Shown here piece by piece: positions 6,710 through 10,667 of a stretch of 10,667 bases of DNA (positions are counted from its first letter, which is position 1; every line of letters begins with the position of its first letter). Under the pieces are notes generated by a model. The model saw only the letters and a list, made by a program, of their open reading frames with translations. It was not told the DNA's origin and searched no databases. The position numbers and the translations under genes were made by a program. The DNA is taken from NCBI GenBank assembly GCA_003601725.1, contig PIYJ01000041.1:1-10667 (forward strand), read 5' to 3'. The DNA comes from Candidatus Bathyarchaeota archaeon. Its GTDB lineage: Archaea; Thermoproteota; Bathyarchaeia; Bathyarchaeales; DTEX01.

Positions 6710-7981
6710 TTACTCTCCATGTGTTTCTTCAGAGTTTAAGGAATAATCAAGCTTAAATTCTTTAACATACTTTTCAGCAATCTCAAAGAATGCATCCCTG
6801 ACTTTTTTGACGCTGCTCCATTCAAGACCATACAATGACAGCTTTATATGCTTACTTAAGCCTCTATGCAGCCCAACTATGCCTCTTTTAATCATCTCCT
6901 CCGCTAGGAAGAAGCCCCGTCTCTTGTGACGCCTAGATATCTCCCAGAAGATCGGCGTCTCGAAATGTAATAAATGATGATTATGAGGCCGCTCACCAAG
7001 CAACATAACATCATCGAGCTTCTCCATCTCCTGAATGAACCAACGTATCTTTGCAAGTTCCTCCCCCCATCTTTTGACTCGGTCTACAACATGCCGGAAG
7101 GAGTACATAGCCGATATCAGGGGGATCCCTCCAACGCTGCATCCGAATATGTTTGGAATCTTATTTCCGAAGGCTCTGCCGCTCCATTCAGTTGTGATCG
7201 TTGATAATTCAAAGGCTCTCTTCGCCCATTCATAATTCGTCACCAGAAAACCTAGGGGACCGAGGGATGCCATTGATTTATGCGCCGAGACCGTTAGAAA
7301 GTCAGCATTAAGGCCTCTCATACTTAGAGGCATAACTCCGGCGGAGTATGCAGCATTCACCATGTATGGTATTCCGTATTCTTCAGCGATCTTCCCAACT
7401 TCTTTTGCCGGGTTCAAGTTTCCATGGTAGGGCTCAACATGGGTCACGACGATGAGCCCAGGTAGCCTTCCAGTTTCACCTTTTATCTCCTCAATCTTTT
7501 GATGGAATCTTTCCGCCTCAACTCTGTATTCTGGATATCCACTGTGAGGTGCCTCTGCTAATCGAAGCCCAGCTGCTTCAGCCGCTATAGCGGTTGTATA
7601 GTGACATAGAGAATCAGCCAGAACGATGTTGACGTAATCTTTCTCGCCTTTTTTCCGCACGTAATCGCTTATTGTCTTCATAACTGCAAATTGAGCTGCG
7701 CGACATCCAAACGTATGTTCAGCAACATCTCCGCCAAAAAACTCCGCTACATCCGCGAGGAAGTCTCTGATGGGAGGCTTTGAGATGAGGCTTGACCGTC
7801 CTTTAAGGCAGTTGAAGCATGCTGAGTATCCGATGCCTATCCATCCTTCCTTGATCAGCTTCTCTTGAGCCTCTCTGGGCACCAGCCCCCCAGTCATGAT
7901 CGGGTGGACTATTATCGCTTCTTTATATCGATTCTTGATTGCATCGTATCTTTGTAACTCGCTGACTTTAACCATCATCAA
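6710..7981 (-). CDS. pscS: Sep-tRNA:Cys-tRNA synthase (SepCysS)
   Basis: A PLP-dependent enzyme that converts O-phosphoseryl-tRNA(Cys) to Cys-tRNA(Cys) using a sulfur donor. In 423 residues the diagnostic family features are present: GYSACFNC (C55, C58) followed by KPPIRDF, LCHYTT (125-130), NAAYSAG (209-215), the PLP-lysine motif SAHKSM (K235), C281 in the FGCS segment, PHNHHLLHF and the C-terminal LSKHIKLSLYGL. The three cysteines C55, C58 and C281 correspond to those reported to carry persulfide or an iron-sulfur cluster in characterised SepCysS. The order TTG-ATG-ATG at the start leaves the exact codon open (7981, 7978 or 7975). The DUF169 stop TGA abuts the first of these, so the two genes are cotranscribed and probably coupled. 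SepRS, which makes the substrate, is not in the window. SepSecS and SelA are excluded by the paired N-terminal cysteines and the SAHKSM context. Confidence 0.93.
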   Translation of the reverse strand: MMMVKVSELQRYDAIKNRYKEAIIVHPIMTGGLVPREAQEKLIKEGWIGIGYSACFNCLKGRSSLISKPPIRDFLADVAEFFGGDVAEHTFGCRAAQFAVMKTISDYVRKKGEKDYVNIVLADSLCHYTTAIAAEAAGLRLAEAPHSGYPEYRVEAERFHQKIEEIKGETGRLPGLIVVTHVEPYHGNLNPAKEVGKIAEEYGIPYMVNAAYSAGVMPLSMRGLNADFLTVSAHKSMASLGPLGFLVTNYEWAKRAFELSTITTEWSGRAFGNKIPNIFGCSVGGIPLISAMYSFRHVVDRVKRWGEELAKIRWFIQEMEKLDDVMLLGERPHNHHLLHFETPIFWEISRRHKRRGFFLAEEMIKRGIVGLHRGLSKHIKLSLYGLEWSSVKKVRDAFFEIAEKYVKEFKLDYSLNSEETHGE

Positions 7982-9022
7982 TCAGATCTTTACCTTATTC
8001 AAGTACAAGCCTATCTTATTGACGAACCTTTCAATCGCAATCTTAAGCGAGGAACTATCAAATAAATCGATGCCCAGAGCATCCATGCTTGATCTGACAG
8101 TTAAATCTAACCAGCGTCCTCTGACATTTACGTAATACGGACTTGAGAGGAGAACACTTAGTCTCTTAGCTAATTCTTCAGCCTCTTCTTGAGAAGACGC
8201 TTTAATGGGGAAATGAATCGTTATGAGATTAATTCTTCCCTTTGCATCTCTATTCAAATATACTCTAACGTTTCGTCCATTAAACTTGCCGAAGAAATAA
8301 TCCGTTCCCTTCGAAAACCCGATCTTTTCAAACTCCTCCGTAATCCCAGCGGGGATATCGCTTGTTCGACATCCACAGAGGGAACCACCCATCTCATCAA
8401 GTTTCTTCATCATCTCAGAGGCACGAATAAAGGTCCCTAATGGAGCTCCGAATATAGCTTCATCATCACGATAATCAGAATATACTTCCCGCGCTCCGCT
8501 GCAAAGAAACGATATGTTCGGCTTGCCATCCACGTAAGGTTCCGCAAAGAACTCCGCGCATGCGTGCTCCCCGGTGAACTCTGATGATAACGACTTGCCT
8601 TCCACCGCATAGAAGATCATAGACAGATTCATTATCTGCCTAGGATTTAGGATGACTAAAGCAACATCGGGCATAACATCAATATCGCTTAGAGGCGAAA
8701 TGAGGATCTTCTTTGTCCCGGAAGGAACGATCTTAGAATCAGCCCTCAAATATTTGAAATCTTTAAGCCCCAACACAAGTTGAGCCGTGGGGCACTTCTC
8801 ATGCTCCAAACCGTAAAGAAATTTATCTCCCTTTAATGAGGCTTCTCTGATCATCTGGCAAAAAGCCATAGGCATCTCAGGCTTAAAGGCGTCTTCTGAG
8901 ATTTCACGGGTCTTTTCCAGCTTAACGCCTACAAGATGACCTCTCAGACCTAAGTAGGACCTCAAACTCTCTTCGGTCTCTTTAAGAACTTTCCTAAGAT
9001 TCAAATGCCATGTCAACCCCAA
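7982..9022 (-). CDS. DUF169 protein, cysteine-rich, with C-terminal extension
   Basis: A 346-residue protein of the DUF169 family (COG2043), function unknown. The family core covers about residues 15-235: HLVGVKL, FCQMIREA (C55), EKCPTAQLVLGL (C77), VPSGTKKILISPL, PDVALVILNPRQIM, GEHACAEF (C155), EPYVDGKPNISFLCSGAR (C174) and GSLCGCR (C216, C218). Conserved cysteines at C55, C77, C155 and C174 could bind a metal or cluster or carry sulfur; this is inference. Residues about 243-346 form an extra domain without recognisable motifs. The start is TTG at 9022: an in-frame TAA lies three codons upstream, so no longer form exists, though there is no clear ribosome-binding site, and later TTG codons (9016) are possible. 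It begins 58 bases after the tRNA-Cys gene and abuts SepCysS, which suggests a link to tRNA-dependent cysteine formation. Confidence 0.85.
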   Translation of the reverse strand: MGLTWHLNLRKVLKETEESLRSYLGLRGHLVGVKLEKTREISEDAFKPEMPMAFCQMIREASLKGDKFLYGLEHEKCPTAQLVLGLKDFKYLRADSKIVPSGTKKILISPLSDIDVMPDVALVILNPRQIMNLSMIFYAVEGKSLSSEFTGEHACAEFFAEPYVDGKPNISFLCSGAREVYSDYRDDEAIFGAPLGTFIRASEMMKKLDEMGGSLCGCRTSDIPAGITEEFEKIGFSKGTDYFFGKFNGRNVRVYLNRDAKGRINLITIHFPIKASSQEEAEELAKRLSVLLSSPYYVNVRGRWLDLTVRSSMDALGIDLFDSSSLKIAIERFVNKIGLYLNKVKI

Positions 9023-9080
9023 GTAGTTTTAGCTGAGCAATCCCCCCGTGTTTCGTAATTGCCATCTCTTCAACGTTATC

Positions 9081-9155
9081 TGGAGCCGGGAGAGGGAATT
9101 GAACCCTCGTAGAGCGGTCTGCAGCCGCTTGCCTAAGCCACTCGGCCATCCCGGC
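9081..9155 (-). tRNA. tRNA-Cys (GCA), CCA encoded
   Basis: A 72-base tRNA plus encoded CCA. The acceptor stem GCCGGGA pairs fully with TCCCGGC; D stem GCC/GGC; anticodon stem AGCGG/CCGCT closes the loop CTGCAGA, with anticodon GCA; variable loop CTAC; T stem GAGGG/CCCTC with loop TTCAATT. The discriminator base is U73, the hallmark of tRNA(Cys) and an identity element for both CysRS and SepRS. No intron. It is the 5'-most gene of the leftward unit leading into DUF169 and SepCysS, and no promoter is evident in the 58 bases between the tRNA and DUF169. Confidence 0.97.
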
Positions 9156-9198
9156 GGGAGAATTAAAATAACTCTTCAAAAACGAAGCAGGCTTTCTG

Positions 9199-9207
9199 TT
9201 TAAAAAG
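9199..9207 (-). promoter_or_regulatory. Putative TATA box of the tRNA-Cys transcription unit
   Basis: CTTTTTAAA on the minus strand, 44-52 bases before the tRNA 5' end. Transcription would start about 20 bases before the tRNA, a normal pre-tRNA leader. Another AT-rich match (TTAAAATAA at 9163-9171) is too close to the tRNA to serve. Confidence 0.35.
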
Positions 9208-9340
9208 TGATCTTCCGAAAAACTAGCATTTAAAATATCGAAAAACTTAATTCTGAATCTGTTTAGTTGCCCATCAAATTCCAGGGCAAACGCTATCCCT
9301 CAATTCCATCACCATTTAGATTACGCTGTTATGGAACCGT

Positions 9341-9350
9341 TTTATATAAA
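9341..9350. promoter_or_regulatory. Canonical palindromic TATA box in the tRNA-Cys/nikR intergenic stretch
   Basis: TTTATATAAA, a perfect ten-base palindrome and the best TATA-like sequence in the window. Being symmetric it gives no direction by itself. Leftward, a start some 26 bases on would fall just before an ATG at 9315 that opens a 13-codon frame, and the transcript could run on to tRNA-Cys. Rightward, it would produce RNA antisense to the nikR-like gene. The rest of 9156-9415 holds no gene I can support. Confidence 0.5.
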
Positions 9351-9415
9351 CGTTATGCAATTGAAAGCACGCTGAAAGCGGAGTAGCTAGTGAGGTTGAA
9401 TTCCACTCGTCGAGA

Positions 9416-9847
9416 TCAACGTAATGAATTATCTTCTTTATTGTCGACGGAGAGGGGAACCATCGTATATTTCACTTGATGTATCCCCCTCATTGCGCGT
9501 ATTTTTCTTATGAAATTCAGGATGTCCTCTATTTCCCCCTCAGTGATGAATATCTCTAAACAATAGGTCTTTCCAAGATGGATATGCATATTTCCGGAGA
9601 TTATCTCATCATGCTCATGCCTCAGCCGCATAAGCCGCTCATTCGCATTGTGCCTTTCATGCTCTGAAATGACGGTTATCGTCGCTGTCACTTTCCCCCT
9701 CCTGAATCGGTCTAATTCATACCCGGATAAGAAGTCTCTTATAGCGTCCCTAACAGCCTCGGAACGGCTGGAATAGCCTCTTTCCTTCATGAACCTATCC
9801 AGTTTTCTGAGAAGTTTAGATGTGAGGGATATGCTGACGATCGGCAT
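9416..9847 (-). CDS. nikR: NikR-family nickel-responsive transcription regulator
   Basis: A 143-residue regulator with an N-terminal ribbon-helix-helix DNA-binding domain (residues 1-45: VSISLTSKLLRKLDRFMKER, then YSSRSEAVRDAIRDFL) and a C-terminal ACT-like metal-sensing domain. The high-affinity nickel ligands of NikR (H76, H87, H89, C95 in E. coli) map to H77 in LRHEHDEI, H88 and H90 in MHIHLG, and C96 in TYCLEIF. The late GEIEDILNFIRKIRAMRGIHQVKY segment also matches. The family typically represses nickel uptake when nickel is bound; here the nearest gene is a divergent P1B-type ATPase, so regulation of that transporter is an inference. The ATG start lacks a clear ribosome-binding site and may give a nearly leaderless message. 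Confidence 0.92.
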   Translation of the reverse strand: MPIVSISLTSKLLRKLDRFMKERGYSSRSEAVRDAIRDFLSGYELDRFRRGKVTATITVISEHERHNANERLMRLRHEHDEIISGNMHIHLGKTYCLEIFITEGEIEDILNFIRKIRAMRGIHQVKYTMVPLSVDNKEDNSLR

Positions 9848-9886
9848 ATTAATAAAATATGATAATTAAATTAATAAATTTTATTT
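9848..9886. promoter_or_regulatory. AT-rich repeats in the nikR/ATPase divergent promoter region
   Basis: ATTAATAAA occurs at 9848-9856 and 9870-9878, 22 bases apart (about two helical turns), and AATAAAAT (9851-9858) is mirrored by ATTTTATT (9878-9885). This is a plausible position for an autoregulatory NikR site and for both TATA boxes (for example TTTTATTT at 9879-9886 rightward). The very low sequence complexity makes a chance origin possible. Confidence 0.35.
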
Positions 9887-9963
9887 ACAAACGGCGATTT
9901 GTTAGCACTTGATTAATAAGTAAGATCTCCAACTTCAAAGACCAAAGATTAAATGAGTTAAGG

Positions 9964-10667
9964 ATGCCAAAAATGCGGGAAAACCACACAGAGACCGAGG
10001 AATGCTGCGATGTTTGTAATATTGAATCCTTAGAAGGGGAAGGCGGCGAAAAAGGCAAAGAAATAATTCTCATATCTCTCTCAGCGATACTCCTTTCCGT
10101 GGGGCTTATTTTCGAGTTCATCTTGGAATGGCGGATGCCCGCTGAGATTCTCTTCCTCGCGACCGCTGCAATCTCAGGATACAGCATAGCCAAGGAAGGC
10201 TTTTCATCACTGATCTTTCGGAGAAAACTAAGCATAAATTTCCTCATAATGATAGCCGCTGCGGGCAGCTTCTTCATCGGCCATGGAGAAGAAGGGGCAG
10301 CTGTGATCTTCCTCTTTTACGTAGCCGAATATCTTGAAAGCTACGCCGGAGAGAGAGCTAGAAAGTCCATCGCTTCCCTGATGGAGCTCGCCCCTGAAGT
10401 CGCCGCCGTCAAGAGAAACGGAAAAGAAGTGAAGGTTCCCGTGAGCGAGGTTGACGTCAACGAGGTGATCGTTATCCGACCCGGAGAAAAGATACCCTTA
10501 GACGGCGAAGTCATCCGAGGCGTTTCAACCGTCAATCAAACTCCGATCACCGGGGAATCCGCACCAGTGACGAAGGAGATCGGTGATGTTGTCTACGCTG
10601 GGACAATCAATAATGAGGGGTTCCTCGAGGTCAAAGTGACGAAGCGATCTGACGAGACTATGCTTTC
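9964..10667 (+). CDS. P1B-type heavy-metal transporting ATPase, 3'-partial
   Basis: The first 234 residues of a metal-transporting P-type ATPase, cut by the window end. The N-terminus has a cysteine cluster ECCDVC (13-18) that probably binds metal. Hydrophobic segments follow at about 33-54, 60-80 and 92-127, including INFLIMIAAAGSFFIGHGEE and the VAEYLESYAGERARKSI helix typical of the Zn/Cd/Co-type P1B group. The actuator domain begins near residue 135, with RPGEKIPLDGEV (172-183) and the dephosphorylation loop TGES (196-199). The phosphorylation DKTGT motif and the CPC-type membrane motif lie beyond the window, so the transported metal cannot be named. Start choice: AAGG lies directly before the ATG at 9964 and nine bases before the ATG at 9973 (codon 4), so either may serve. 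It is divergent from the NikR-type regulator. Confidence 0.93.
   Translation, partial: MPKMRENHTETEECCDVCNIESLEGEGGEKGKEIILISLSAILLSVGLIFEFILEWRMPAEILFLATAAISGYSIAKEGFSSLIFRRKLSINFLIMIAAAGSFFIGHGEEGAAVIFLFYVAEYLESYAGERARKSIASLMELAPEVAAVKRNGKEVKVPVSEVDVNEVIVIRPGEKIPLDGEVIRGVSTVNQTPITGESAPVTKEIGDVVYAGTINNEGFLEVKVTKRSDETML

Noticed and set aside
6710..7981. SepCysS as SepSecS, SelA or a generic cysteine desulfurase
   Set aside because: The GYSACFNC pair, KPPIRDF, SAHKSM and PHNHHLLHF segments are specific to SepCysS.
8994..9179. 61-codon minus-strand frame overlapping the tRNA
   Set aside because: It runs straight through the tRNA-Cys gene; the peptide is a translation of the tRNA and its flank.
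9260..9320. Possible C/D-box guide RNA (GTGATGG and TGATGG motifs on the minus strand)
   Set aside because: No proper CTGA D box at the right spacing, and the C-like motifs deviate from the consensus.
9885..10535. Minus-strand frames opposite the P-type ATPase
   Set aside because: They are antisense to a clear P1B ATPase coding frame and show no family features.
1..10667. CRISPR arrays, insertion sequences or integrase sites
   Set aside because: No regularly spaced repeats, transposase frames or long terminal inverted repeats were seen.

Overview
The window looks like a chromosomal stretch from an uncultivated archaeon. The main reasons are a Sep-tRNA:Cys-tRNA synthase (SepCysS), a NikR regulator with the archaeal/bacterial metal-site pattern, purine-rich Shine-Dalgarno sites placed before many TTG/GTG starts, AT-rich TATA-like promoters and T-run terminators. 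Gene content would fit Bathyarchaeia or a similar lineage, but the sequence alone does not fix the taxon.

Layout. (1) 1-1233, + strand: 3' part of a cysteinyl-tRNA synthetase gene (cysS), broken by a one-base frameshift near 309. (2) 1360-2502, - strand: an Eis-like GNAT acetyltransferase. (3) 2667-4195, + strand: a PHP-family phosphoesterase, then a membrane-anchored protein with a C-terminal Ig-like domain; a palindromic element lies between them. (4) 4220-4999, - strand: an M55 (DppA-type) D-aminopeptidase-like metallopeptidase with all expected metal ligands. (5) 5000-5477: an otherwise gene-poor stretch with two tandem hairpins and a 54-codon remnant of a flavodoxin. (6) 5478-9155, - strand: a compact unit that reads, in transcription order, tRNA-Cys(GCA), DUF169 protein, SepCysS, a small monothiol thioredoxin-like protein (frameshifted), NadA quinolinate synthase. 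(7) 9416-10667: a NikR-type nickel regulator divergent from a P1B-type metal-transporting ATPase that runs off the window.

The central observation is region 6. SepCysS converts phosphoseryl-tRNA(Cys) to cysteinyl-tRNA(Cys), and here its gene is linked to the tRNA it acts on, to a cysteine-rich protein of unknown function, to a thioredoxin-fold protein with a single active-site cysteine, and to an Fe-S enzyme. This suggests a tRNA-dependent cysteine biosynthesis unit with a possible sulfur-delivery or redox module. The same window also holds CysRS, the direct route to Cys-tRNA(Cys). Its frameshift is either an assembly error or decay of the direct route. SepRS, the enzyme that would make the SepCysS substrate, is not in the window.

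Two genes (cysS and the thioredoxin-like gene) are each restored by a single-base change, so base-level errors in the assembly must be considered before any pseudogene claim.
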